From CAYRKQ01 sp964621845 (GTDB taxonomy: Bacteria; Patescibacteriota; Saccharimonadia; Saccharimonadales; UBA7683): DNA of 33,867 nucleotides. Position 1 is the first letter of the stretch. Each line of letters starts with the position of its first letter. The DNA lies in contig CAZUOL010000064.1 of the NCBI GenBank assembly GCA_964621845.1, forward strand, positions 1 to 33,867, in the 5' to 3' direction. The notes beneath the pieces were generated by a model that ran no database searches, was not told where the DNA came from, and was given only the letters and a program-made list of their open reading frames with translations. Positions 14,632-21,535 of this stretch are shown in pieces. The translations under genes and the position numbers were made by a program.

Positions 14632-16350
14632 ATGAAGCGGGTGGGCATCTTGTTTCTGGTGTTATTGCTCAACGTTATCTTTTCGCGTGCGCTTTTTGCA
14701 AGCGCCGTCGTCATTTCGCAAATAAAGGCGGGCAATTCTTCGGCACCACGCTTGATCGAGCTCTATAACAATACTGAAAATGCGGTTGATGTTACAGATT
14801 GGTGTGTCTACTATGCGAGCGCGGCCTCAAATCCAGCTATCTCTCAAACTACGCCAAATGAGCGAGCCTGCTTTCACACAACGCAGGCGACGCAGCGGTT
14901 AGTGCTACCGGCTCGGTCGTACATTGTTGTCAGCGCCAACATTACTGGGCTGACAGGCGATTTCACCATGACCGAGGGCCTTGGATCGGGCTCATCGGGA
15001 CACGTTTTCATCGCCGATGCTGGTAAGGCAATACAAGATATAGTTGGGTGGGGAACGGCGCAGTATCCCGAACAGGCGTCAATTATCAACCCGAGTCCGT
15101 ATATTATCGAGCGCAAACAAGCAACTCTCGGGATGTACCAAGATACTGATAATAATGCCGCCGATTTTGCGGCATCGACCCTACGTGCGAATTACCAAGT
15201 TGGCGCACTGACTGAAGCGACTGATGTATGTCTGAACCTAGAAGGATATCAGTCAGCACTCCCTGAGGGCTATGAAGTAACTGATGGTCATAACTGTACC
15301 CTACTGCCGGTGGATATATGCTTGAATATTGACGGGGTTCAGGCTGAGGTGCCTGCTGGTTACCAAGTTGAGGGTAGTGGTGAATGCACGCCTACAGATC
15401 CAGCACCCGATCCCAATCAGGGTCCTGATCCTATCCCAAGTAATATTCCACTTGAAATCACTGAGTTGCTACCCAATGCGATCGGTGCTGATGAAGGGGC
15501 TGAGTTTATTGAAATTCATAACCCGAACAGTACCCCAATTGGGCTCGATGGCTACCAATTGAATGTGGGGCCTGGTTTCGAAAAGCATTATAGTTTTCCG
15601 CCCAACACTGAAATAGGGCCTGAACAGTATCTGGCATTCTATAATTCGGAGATAAACTTTACATTGGTGAACACAACCAGTCGCGTGCGGCTGGTCGCAC
15701 CCACTGGCGCTGTAGTCAGTACTACTGAAAGCTACCAAGACCCTGCCGATGGGCAAAGCTGGTCACTGTTTGATGATGGCTGGAAGATCACTGATAGTTC
15801 GACTCCGAACGCTCCAAATCAATACACCCTGAATGAAAGTACTGATGAAACGAGCAGCACAGGGTCTACTCTCACGCCGTGCCGTGCTGATCAGTATCGC
15901 AACCCATTAACGAACCGCTGCAAATTAAAAGCCAGTGCATCCGGCGTGCTGAAGGCCTGCGCAGCGGATCAGGTAAGAAACCCTGAAACTAATCGCTGTC
16001 GTAAATTAAGCACCGCAGTCACCTCGCTATCTCCGTGTAAGGTTGGCCAAGAGCGGAACCCCGAAACCAATCGGTGTCGTAAAATAGGTGCCGGCACGTC
16101 TAGCTTGAAACCTTGTCAGCCAGGTTATGAGCGCAATCCTGAAACTAATCGCTGTCGAAAGGGCTCTGCTAAACTAAGCGGCGCGCTCGCAGAGCCTGCT
16201 GCCATTAGCCCCATCAATCTAAGTAGCAGAATCATTGTTTTGCTGGTTGCAATGGCACTCGCCTACGGAGCATATGAATATAAAACAGATATCAAGCACT
16301 TGATTGATCGTCTGCGTAGTAAACGAGGCGACCCAAGACCACCTGGCTAG
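14632..16350 (+). CDS. Membrane-anchored surface protein with lamin-tail-like domains and Cys repeats
   Basis: 572 residues. A signal peptide (about 1-24) is followed by a lamin-tail-like domain (about 25-190, 'VISQIKAGNSSAPRLIELYN'). Two 'DxCLNxxGxQxxxPxGYxV' modules follow (about 200-250), then a second lamin-tail-like domain (about 275-395, 'LEITELLPNAIGADEGAEFI'). Next come four 26-residue repeats C-x5-RNPxTNRC (nucleotides 15880-16155), a C-terminal membrane helix and a basic tail. Cysteines occur in pairs throughout, suggesting disulfides made with the help of VKOR. It is cell-surface located with its C-terminus inside. The function is unknown; an adhesion or host-contact role is only an inference. 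Confidence 0.85.
   Translation: MKRVGILFLVLLLNVIFSRALFASAVVISQIKAGNSSAPRLIELYNNTENAVDVTDWCVYYASAASNPAISQTTPNERACFHTTQATQRLVLPARSYIVVSANITGLTGDFTMTEGLGSGSSGHVFIADAGKAIQDIVGWGTAQYPEQASIINPSPYIIERKQATLGMYQDTDNNAADFAASTLRANYQVGALTEATDVCLNLEGYQSALPEGYEVTDGHNCTLLPVDICLNIDGVQAEVPAGYQVEGSGECTPTDPAPDPNQGPDPIPSNIPLEITELLPNAIGADEGAEFIEIHNPNSTPIGLDGYQLNVGPGFEKHYSFPPNTEIGPEQYLAFYNSEINFTLVNTTSRVRLVAPTGAVVSTTESYQDPADGQSWSLFDDGWKITDSSTPNAPNQYTLNESTDETSSTGSTLTPCRADQYRNPLTNRCKLKASASGVLKACAADQVRNPETNRCRKLSTAVTSLSPCKVGQERNPETNRCRKIGAGTSSLKPCQPGYERNPETNRCRKGSAKLSGALAEPAAISPINLSSRIIVLLVAMALAYGAYEYKTDIKHLIDRLRSKRGDPRPPG
15880..16155 (+). repeat. Four in-frame 78-bp repeats encoding C-x5-RNPxTNRC modules
   Basis: Each unit has a 14-residue Cys-bounded core and a 12-residue Ser/Thr/Ala linker, giving an exact 26-residue period over four copies. 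The first core has Leu where the others have Glu (RNPLTNRC versus RNPETNRC). The cores are more conserved than the linkers. Confidence 0.9.
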
Positions 16351-16365
16351 AATACATTCATCACA

Positions 16366-16395
16366 TAAAGCCGAGCTTTACCGCTCGGTTTTTTT
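16366..16395 (+). terminator. Rho-independent terminator after the Cys-repeat surface protein
   Basis: CCGAGC (16371-16376), loop TTTACC, GCTCGG (16383-16388) and seven T. The upstream A residues extend the stem. It separates the surface protein from ruvC, whose promoter starts immediately after. Confidence 0.9.
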
Positions 16396-16419
16396 ATAGT
16401 AAATACGTATACTTAAGGT

Positions 16420-16881
16420 ATGAGAATCTTAGGGATTGATCCGGGTACGGGAATAGTTGGCTTCGGCATTATTGACCGAGATGGCCACAAGAATGAGTTA
16501 GTAGACGCCGGGGTTATCAGGACCCCAGCTCATCAGCCTGCTCATGAAAGGCTCGTCATTATCCATGACGACCTGAAGGGGATAATCAAACAACACAACC
16601 CAGAAGTGATGGTGGTGGAGCAACTATTTTTTGCCAAAAATGTGACAACCGCCATGACAGTCAGTCAGGCGCGAGGGGTTATTTTACTTCTTGGTGAACA
16701 AATGGGATTGAAGATTGCCGAATACACCCCCTTACAAATGAAACAAGCACTCACAGGTTACGGTAGGGCAGGGAAAAGTGAGATTCAAGAAATGGTTCGC
16801 CTTCAGTTAAAACTCAAAGAAACCCCAAAACCGGATGACGCAGCCGATGCGCTGGCAGCTGCATTGACATATTCTAGTTAA
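16420..16881 (+). CDS. ruvC: Holliday junction resolvase RuvC
   Basis: 153 residues, slightly shorter than E. coli RuvC. It opens 'MRILGIDPGTGIVGFGII'. The four acidic catalytic residues are present: Asp7, Glu67 ('VVEQLFF'), Asp140 and Asp143 ('KPDDAADALAAAL'). The homodimer cuts four-way junctions held by RuvAB. TATACT (16408-16413) ends 6 bases before ATG and no ribosome binding site is present, so the mRNA should be leaderless. It is separated from ruvA by a small ORF and a transposable element, which break the usual ruvC-ruvA-ruvB order. Confidence 0.96.
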   Translation: MRILGIDPGTGIVGFGIIDRDGHKNELVDAGVIRTPAHQPAHERLVIIHDDLKGIIKQHNPEVMVVEQLFFAKNVTTAMTVSQARGVILLLGEQMGLKIAEYTPLQMKQALTGYGRAGKSEIQEMVRLQLKLKETPKPDDAADALAAALTYSS

Positions 16882-16895
16882 TATTCAACAAAGTA

Positions 16896-16924
16896 TTGAC
16901 AAACATAAGCTTTTTTGCTAACAT
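16896..16924 (+). promoter_or_regulatory. Consensus extended -10 promoter upstream of the 47-aa ORF
   Basis: TTGACA (16896-16901), a 17-base spacer and TAACAT (16919-16924), with TG at 16916-16917 as an extended -10. Start of transcription is expected near 16931, giving a leader of about 32 bases with AAAGGA before ATG 16963. It is among the best-matched promoters in the window. It may once have driven ruvA too, before the element at 17107 inserted. Confidence 0.85.
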
Positions 16925-16962
16925 AGTATTGTTACAACATAAAACAAATAAAAGGAACAAAA

Positions 16963-17106
16963 ATGCCCGAAGAACTCAAAAATAATCCAAGTCATAAAGA
17001 CTTCGATGCCTATTTACGCAGCTTTATGCGTCGTAAAGAACTACAGCACAGCGCCAAAGTTGCAAAAGATGCTGTTACTTCACTGGGTATCGCAGTCACC
17101 CTTTAG
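16963..17106 (+). CDS. Small 47-residue protein, unknown, possibly truncated
   Basis: This ORF runs ATG 16963 to TAG 17104-17106. The protein begins MPEELKNNPSHKDFDAYL and ends AVTSLGIAVTL; it is charged and helical in its first 40 residues. AAAGGA lies 7 bases before ATG and a near-consensus promoter lies at 16896-16924, so it should be well expressed. The stop codon touches the left end of the RAYT element at 17107, so the original reading frame may have been longer and cut by the insertion. No family recognised. Confidence 0.6.
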   Translation: MPEELKNNPSHKDFDAYLRSFMRRKELQHSAKVAKDAVTSLGIAVTL

Positions 17107-17866
17107 TTGCGCCAGGGTCCGTCCTTGACGCAGCTGCGAAGCACAGAGTTCAAGGATAAGGTTGAGCGCGAGCGCGAGCTTCGTTGACCGAGCTTCGCTG
17201 ACGTCAACTAACCTAGTGGTCGGCAAGCTCCCACTTGATTTCGTCAAGCATTTGTTTGTAATCTTTGTGATCATGCAAGAACCGTAGATAGTCATTCATA
17301 TCCTTAAATAGGTCTAGAATCCGCTGCGGCTTGAGCCATTCAGGTCTTTGCTCCTTGGGGTAGTATTTTAAGCTCGTATTATTGGAGGTTTCCCAGTCCT
17401 TCGGATTCAGGTGGATGTAGCGTGAAATGTGTTCAAGGTAGCTATCGGTATCAATACGCGAGGCTCGATACCTGCTTTGAAAAACTGGTCCTACTCGCCT
17501 GTATTTTTTGTTGTAGTACATGCTGTAGCTGGTCATGGCGGACCGCAAGAGATCAACGATGGCCCGGTTATCTTTTTGGTAAATCAACAGGTGGATGTGA
17601 TTAGGCATGAGTGCGTAACATAATAATTCAATCCGATCGCTATAGTTTGGATACGTATGGCGGCTGTTTGTTTTTTTGGGGGCTTTACTGAGGTAGCGCT
17701 TCAACAATCCGAGAAAAACTGTGTAGTCTGCTTCTTCATCAAATATAACTTGTTTGGCAACACCACGCGTGTATATATGATAATAACTTTCTTCGGCATA
17801 CTGCTTAACAATGTTTCTACCTGGCATCGTAAGCTCATTATGCGCCAAGGACGGACCCTGGCGCAA
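17107..17866. mobile_element. REPtron: RAYT transposase flanked by inverted REP-like hairpins
   Basis: The ends 17107-17127 and 17846-17866 are a perfect 21-base inverted repeat. Each end also folds on itself: on the right TGCGCCA (17841-17847) pairs with TGGCGCA (17859-17865); on the left TGCGCCA (17108-17114) pairs with TGACGCA (17126-17132) with one mismatch. Inside is a Y1/HUH transposase on the minus strand. No target duplication is visible, as expected for this mechanism. Between the left end and the transposase (17128-17212) are further GC-rich direct and inverted repeats around GAGCTTCG. It sits between ruvC and ruvA. Confidence 0.85.
17213..17827 (-). CDS. REP-associated tyrosine transposase (RAYT, Y1/HUH, IS200-like)
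   Basis: 204 residues from ATG 17827 (MPGRNIVKQYAEESYYHIYTRG). An in-frame ATG at 17866 would translate the terminal repeat, so the internal start is chosen. The HUH motif is 'MPNHIHLL' with His77 and His79. The Tyr-bearing helix is 'SYLEHISRYIHLNP' (Tyr130 or Tyr137 as the nucleophile). 'GPVFQSRYRASRI' is typical of PF01797-type REP-associated transposases. The enzyme nicks single-stranded REP hairpins via a 5'-phosphotyrosine bond. It is intact and could be active on the flanking hairpins. Confidence 0.92.
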   Translation of the reverse strand: MPGRNIVKQYAEESYYHIYTRGVAKQVIFDEEADYTVFLGLLKRYLSKAPKKTNSRHTYPNYSDRIELLCYALMPNHIHLLIYQKDNRAIVDLLRSAMTSYSMYYNKKYRRVGPVFQSRYRASRIDTDSYLEHISRYIHLNPKDWETSNNTSLKYYPKEQRPEWLKPQRILDLFKDMNDYLRFLHDHKDYKQMLDEIKWELADH

Positions 17867-17889
17867 GGGGGATGTGGGATAATAAGTAC

Positions 17890-18471
17890 ATGATTTCGTA
17901 TCTTAAGGGAGTTGTGACCGAAAAAGCGAACAATGTTGTTGTTGAGTGTAACGGCGTTGGTTACGGTGTTTTAATGCCAACTTCCGACCTCAACCACCTC
18001 ACACTTAACCAAGAAATTAAGCTCTATATTCACGAACATATTAAAGAAGATGCTCACGATCTTTACGGTTTCGTTTCCATCGAAACCAAGCTACTTTTCG
18101 AACAGTTATTGAGTGTGAAGAATGTGGGCCCGAAGGTGGCACTTTCGGTGCTGGATATCGGTTCGGCCGACGATGTGCGTGCGGCTATTGCTGGCGGTGA
18201 TGTAAAACAGCTGCAGTCGGCTAAAGGTGTCGGTAAGCGCGCTGCTGAACAGATTGTGGTTGAGCTGCGTGATAAGGTTGGCGCACCCGTTGGTGAAGGT
18301 GCTGAAAATTTGATTACTCGCTCTGGTGTGAGTCAAAGTGATGAGGCCTTGCAAGCGCTTGTTTCGCTTGGATATACCGAAGCTGATGCCGCATTGGCTT
18401 TGCAAAACATTGACGCCTCCCTTTCTACCGAAGATCGTATCAAACAAGCCCTGAAAGGGAACCGGGTATGA
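17890..18471 (+). CDS. ruvA: Holliday junction DNA helicase subunit RuvA
   Basis: 193 residues from ATG 17890 (MISYLKGVVTEKANNVVVEC). The frame is open back to 17872, but 'MISYLKG' is the conserved family start. N-terminal OB fold (1-65), two helix-hairpin-helix motifs ('LLSVKNVGPKVALSVL' and 'LQSAKGVGKRAAEQIVVEL') and a C-terminal RuvB-contact domain ('DEALQALVSLGYTEADAALAL'). The RuvA tetramer binds four-way junctions and loads RuvB. The last four bases overlap the next start (ATGA). The right end of the transposable element lies 23 bases upstream, so the native promoter has been displaced or lies in the element. Confidence 0.96.
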   Translation: MISYLKGVVTEKANNVVVECNGVGYGVLMPTSDLNHLTLNQEIKLYIHEHIKEDAHDLYGFVSIETKLLFEQLLSVKNVGPKVALSVLDIGSADDVRAAIAGGDVKQLQSAKGVGKRAAEQIVVELRDKVGAPVGEGAENLITRSGVSQSDEALQALVSLGYTEADAALALQNIDASLSTEDRIKQALKGNRV

Positions 18472-18779
18472 GTTATGCAACATACTTTCTGACTTGTGCA
18501 GATAACGAAGAGGCAAAAAAGATTGCAGAACAGCTGTTAAGTAAGCGGCTCGTGGCGTGCGCGAAGTACACATCCGTTGCATCTTCGTATTGGTGGGAAG
18601 GAAAAATAGAACATGCCGATGAGGAACTTTTAATACTTGAATCGACGGCAGAAAAATTTGATGTCATTGATGCCGAAGTAAAGAAGCTGCATAGTTACGA
18701 TCAGTATGTTCTGACGATGCAAAAAGTTGATCGCACCAACCCGCCTACTCTAGAATGGCTCAACAAGGAGTTGCTTTAA
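18468..18779 (+). CDS. cutA: CutA1-like divalent cation tolerance protein
   Basis: 103 residues, normal CutA1 length. Family features are 'ATYFLTCADNEEAKKIAEQL', 'KRLVACAKYTSVASSYWWEG' followed by 'KIEHADEELLILES', and 'LHSYDQYVLT'. CutA1 forms a very stable trimer; a role in copper tolerance was proposed but its function is unsettled. It overlaps ruvA by 4 bases and lies within the ruvA-ruvB operon. Confidence 0.9.
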   Translation: MSYATYFLTCADNEEAKKIAEQLLSKRLVACAKYTSVASSYWWEGKIEHADEELLILESTAEKFDVIDAEVKKLHSYDQYVLTMQKVDRTNPPTLEWLNKELL

Positions 18780-18781
18780 TT

Positions 18782-19195
18782 ATGAGAATTGGCGTAGCAG
18801 GTAGTATGCAGTTTATTGAGCAGATGGCTGAGGCAGCCGAAAAACTGCGCGAGCTTGGCCATGAGACCTTTATTAGCAAATTCAAGGACGAATATGTTGG
18901 TAAGTCTGATGACGAAAAAGAATCCCAGAAGTTACATGACAAAATGGAGAATGATGCTATTCGCGAATTTTGGCAGCCAATGCAAGATGCCGATGCCCTT
19001 TTGGTGGTCAATCTTGATAAGCATGGTATCAAAAACTATATCGGTGGCAACAGTTTTTTAGAAATGGGGTTTGCACACGTTTTAAAACAAAAGATATTTT
19101 TAATGAATTCAATACCGGAAATGCCCTATTATGGAACTGAGATTGTCGCCATGAGGCCAATCGTTATTAACGGAGATCTAACAAAGATTGTTTGA
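18782..19195 (+). CDS. Nucleoside 2-deoxyribosyltransferase-like protein
   Basis: 137 residues from ATG 18782 (MRIGVAGSMQFIEQMAEAAE). The frame is open to 18755, but the Rossmann-like beta1 'MRIGVAGS' marks the domain start. 'MQDADALLVVNLDKHG' and 'YIGGNSFLEMGFAHVLKQKIFLMN' match the nucleoside deoxyribosyltransferase/SLOG fold, with Glu of 'SFLEMGFA' in the catalytic position. Members transfer deoxyribose between bases or cleave nucleotides; the substrate here is unknown. Located between cutA and ruvB, and ends 2 bases before the ruvB ATG. Confidence 0.78.
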   Translation: MRIGVAGSMQFIEQMAEAAEKLRELGHETFISKFKDEYVGKSDDEKESQKLHDKMENDAIREFWQPMQDADALLVVNLDKHGIKNYIGGNSFLEMGFAHVLKQKIFLMNSIPEMPYYGTEIVAMRPIVINGDLTKIV

Positions 19196-19197
19196 TT

Positions 19198-20229
19198 ATG
19201 GCGGTTGATAGAATTATAAGCACCAAAGAAGATGAAACCCCAGAAGAACAAAAGTTCGAACAATCTTTAAGGCCAAAAAAGTTTCAGGAGTATATTGGAC
19301 AAGAACGGTTAAAAAAGAACCTGAAGCTGGCGATTGATGCAGCCAAAAAGCGCGGCGAGCCTGTTGATCATATTCTGCTGTACGGCCCACCGGGGCTTGG
19401 TAAAACCACTATGGCGAGTGTGATTGCCAATGAGATGGGGGCAGAAATTAGAATCACCTCTGGACCGGCCCTTGGTCGTGCTGGTGACCTTGCGAGCTTA
19501 CTCACGAACCTCCAAGATGGAGACATATTATTCATTGATGAAATTCACCGGCTCGGCCGTAGTGTTGAAGAGGTGCTCTATTCGGCAATGGAGGATTTTC
19601 AGCTTGATATTATGCTCGGCAAAGGGCCAACGGCAAAGTCACTGCGGCTCGATTTGCCAAAGTTTACCATTATTGGTGCCACCACCCGCACTGGTGCCTT
19701 GGCGGCACCACTCAGGGACCGTTTTGGTATTCAGCACCGATTAGAGTTTTACAATAATCAAGAAATTGGGGAAATCATACATCGCTCAGCCGAAATACTA
19801 GATGTGCATATTCAACCCGAGGCGGCTGGCATGATTGCTACGCGCGCTCGTTTAACGCCGCGCATTGCCAATCGCCTATTAAAGCGAGTGCGTGACTATG
19901 CTGACATTAACGGCGATGGTATCATTGATATCACTATTGCGCATGGCGCACTCGATCTACTAGAGATAGATGCCATGGGGCTTGACCCCGCTGACAGAAG
20001 ATTGCTCGAGGCTATCATTGAAAACCATGCTGGCGGGCCTGTGGGGGTTGAAACCCTTGCAGCACTTACAGGCGATGAGCGTTCGACTATTGAAGATTTT
20101 TTTGAGCCATATTTACTGCAAATTGGCTTTTTAGAGCGTACGCCACGAGGTCGCAAGGTGACCGTGAAAGCTTACGAACACCTTGGCAAGAAGATGAGCC
20201 AAAAAACTGATCAGCCATCATTGCTCTAA
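19198..20229 (+). CDS. ruvB: Holliday junction branch-migration ATPase RuvB
   Basis: 343 residues from ATG 19198 (MAVDRIISTKEDETPEEQKF); a TTG at 19192 would add two residues. Motifs: 'SLRPKKFQEYIGQERLKKNL', Walker A 'GPPGLGKTT', Walker B 'LFIDEIHRL', 'ATTRTGALAAPLRDRFG' sensor 1 region, and 'TPRIANRLLKRVRDYA' followed by the winged-helix 'GYLQRTPRG'-type end, here 'GFLERTPRGRKVT'. Hexameric rings pump DNA through RuvA-bound junctions. Last gene of the ruvA-cutA-deoxyribosyltransferase-like-ruvB operon. Confidence 0.97.
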   Translation: MAVDRIISTKEDETPEEQKFEQSLRPKKFQEYIGQERLKKNLKLAIDAAKKRGEPVDHILLYGPPGLGKTTMASVIANEMGAEIRITSGPALGRAGDLASLLTNLQDGDILFIDEIHRLGRSVEEVLYSAMEDFQLDIMLGKGPTAKSLRLDLPKFTIIGATTRTGALAAPLRDRFGIQHRLEFYNNQEIGEIIHRSAEILDVHIQPEAAGMIATRARLTPRIANRLLKRVRDYADINGDGIIDITIAHGALDLLEIDAMGLDPADRRLLEAIIENHAGGPVGVETLAALTGDERSTIEDFFEPYLLQIGFLERTPRGRKVTVKAYEHLGKKMSQKTDQPSLL

Positions 20230-20256
20230 TCTAACGGCCGCGCTATAGTAAGAGTA

Positions 20257-20979
20257 ATGAACGAACAGGCGTTGCGCGATAAGTTGCCAATTGGCTCGCA
20301 TGAAAAGATTATTAAGGTGATTCGACACCATTGGTTTGCGTATGTCAGTGTATATATTGGATCGGCATTAATAATCCTACTGATTTTATCGGTGGTAGCT
20401 ATTATTGGTGTGTACCATAATGACCTGCAGCTTTCGGCTTCAGCAGCTGGTGTTATCGCGGCGGGTGGTGGTATGTTTGCAGTAATTGTTGGTTTATTTT
20501 CACTCATCCCGGCTTGGTTGAAGAAACAGGAATACCTGGTACTTACCGAAGAGGCACTGATGCAGGTGAATAAGCCAAGTATCTTTACTAACAAAGTTTC
20601 GCAGCTGAATCTTGTGCATGTTTCTGATGTAACCGTGAACCAAGATGCAATCGGCAGCTTACTCGGTTATGGAAAGTTGGTAATTGAAACACCAGGGGAA
20701 CAAGATAATTACATATTCAGCATGGTAAATGACCCGCGCGGAGTTTCAAAGGCGATTGTTGAAGCGCATGAAAATTATGCAGCAGCACTTGAAAGCGGCC
20801 AAATTCAAACTACCCTCGGTAGCCGCCCCCCGGTAAACGGCACAGCATGGCGGCCGGAGCCCCCATTATCAACTGACGCTAGGCAATACCAGCCGGTTCA
20901 ACCGCCGCACGACTCTAAAGCAGCTGCTTCAGCACTTGGCCACATAGCGTCTGAAGAAGCTGAAACCGAAGATCAGTAG
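20257..20979 (+). CDS. Membrane protein with bacterial PH domain (DUF304/YdbT type)
   Basis: 240 residues. Two hydrophobic segments (about 28-55 and 65-88) are followed by a PH-like domain (about 90-175). The latter has 'EYLVLTEEALMQVNKPSIFT', 'LVHVSDVTVNQDAIGSLLGY' and 'GKLVIETPGE', the pattern of bPH2 proteins, then a Pro/Ala-rich acidic tail. Function unknown. A TATAGT box (20244-20249) ends 7 bases before ATG, with no ribosome binding site. It is convergent with the lone pilin at 21052. The 72-base gap between them shows no clear terminator. Confidence 0.82.
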   Translation: MNEQALRDKLPIGSHEKIIKVIRHHWFAYVSVYIGSALIILLILSVVAIIGVYHNDLQLSASAAGVIAAGGGMFAVIVGLFSLIPAWLKKQEYLVLTEEALMQVNKPSIFTNKVSQLNLVHVSDVTVNQDAIGSLLGYGKLVIETPGEQDNYIFSMVNDPRGVSKAIVEAHENYAAALESGQIQTTLGSRPPVNGTAWRPEPPLSTDARQYQPVQPPHDSKAAASALGHIASEEAETEDQ

Positions 20980-21051
20980 TTTTTTCATTCTGAGTACAAC
21001 AAAGAAACTGTATTCGAGACCTCCCGCTTTGCTCAAGATGAAAACGGGCCG

Positions 21052-21453
21052 TTATTTATTGAGGCTCAATTTTGTGTAGGTTGCTTCGCGCTCTAATTCA
21101 GTTGAAAGTTCAAAACTGGCACATTTGCCATTTTTGCAGCCCCGTGCCTGATAGGTGTACTCGCTCCCAGCTTGCCCAAGTGTCACCTCGTTTGCATCTT
21201 TCAGGCTATCGGGGTCAAGCCCTTTGAGCGTGTCGGCACTTACCTTTTGGGGGTAGTAGCCACTGCGTTCATGAAACGCCTCAAGCTGGTAATAAATGGC
21301 GTTGATATCGCGCTTTCTCATTTCATCGCGATTATCGGCCCTTAACCCTCGAATGTTTGAAACGGCAACACCAGCTATAACCAGCAGTACTAAAATGGCA
21401 ACCAATAATTCAATAACAGTAAAACCCTGATTGTTGTTTTGCAGTCTTTTCAT
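21052..21453 (-). CDS. Type IV pilin-like protein (prepilin), stand-alone gene
   Basis: 133 residues. Prepilin leader 'MKRLQNNNQG', then 'FTVIELLVAILVLLVIAGVA' with Glu at mature position 5; cleavage expected after Gly10. The globular part has a Cys pair ('ARGCKNGKC') and is similar in layout to the major pilin at 28246 ('RDEMRKRDINAIYYQLEAFH', 'GYYP'). It lies outside both pilus operons. Its extended -10 box (TG then TACAAT, 21467-21462, minus) ends 8 bases before ATG and overlaps the recA promoter region. Confidence 0.87.
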   Translation of the reverse strand: MKRLQNNNQGFTVIELLVAILVLLVIAGVAVSNIRGLRADNRDEMRKRDINAIYYQLEAFHERSGYYPQKVSADTLKGLDPDSLKDANEVTLGQAGSEYTYQARGCKNGKCASFELSTELEREATYTKLSLNK

Positions 21454-21461
21454 TACGACTT

Positions 21462-21492
21462 ATTGTAGCAAATTTGCGAGAAGCAGTATAAT
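21462..21492. promoter_or_regulatory. Divergent overlapping promoters for recA and the lone pilin
   Basis: Plus strand: TTGTAG (21463-21468), 18 bases, TATAAT (21487-21492) for recA. Minus strand: TG then TACAAT (21467-21462) for the pilin. The pilin -10 box and the recA -35 box occupy the same bases, and a perfect 10-base palindrome GCAAATTTGC (21468-21477) sits between the recA boxes. Only one polymerase could use the site at a time. Confidence 0.65.
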
Positions 21493-21535
21493 AGTGGGCA
21501 GCAGGGTGGCTAACTGAATAAAAGAGAGGGTACAC

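Noticed and set aside
17107..17866. The inverted repeats considered as a CRISPR fragment or IS with transposase in the DDE class
   Set aside because: There are only two copies, inverted, and the enclosed gene is a Y1/HUH RAYT. No spacer-repeat periodicity and no cas genes occur in the window.
18755..18781. ATG at 18755 as the start of the deoxyribosyltransferase-like gene
   Set aside because: It would overlap cutA by 25 bases and add nine residues before the conserved first beta strand; ATG 18782 fits the family.
21454..21535. LexA/SOS box upstream of recA
   Set aside because: Neither the CTGT-N8-ACAG nor the GAAC-N4-GTTC pattern is present; only the GCAAATTTGC palindrome was found.
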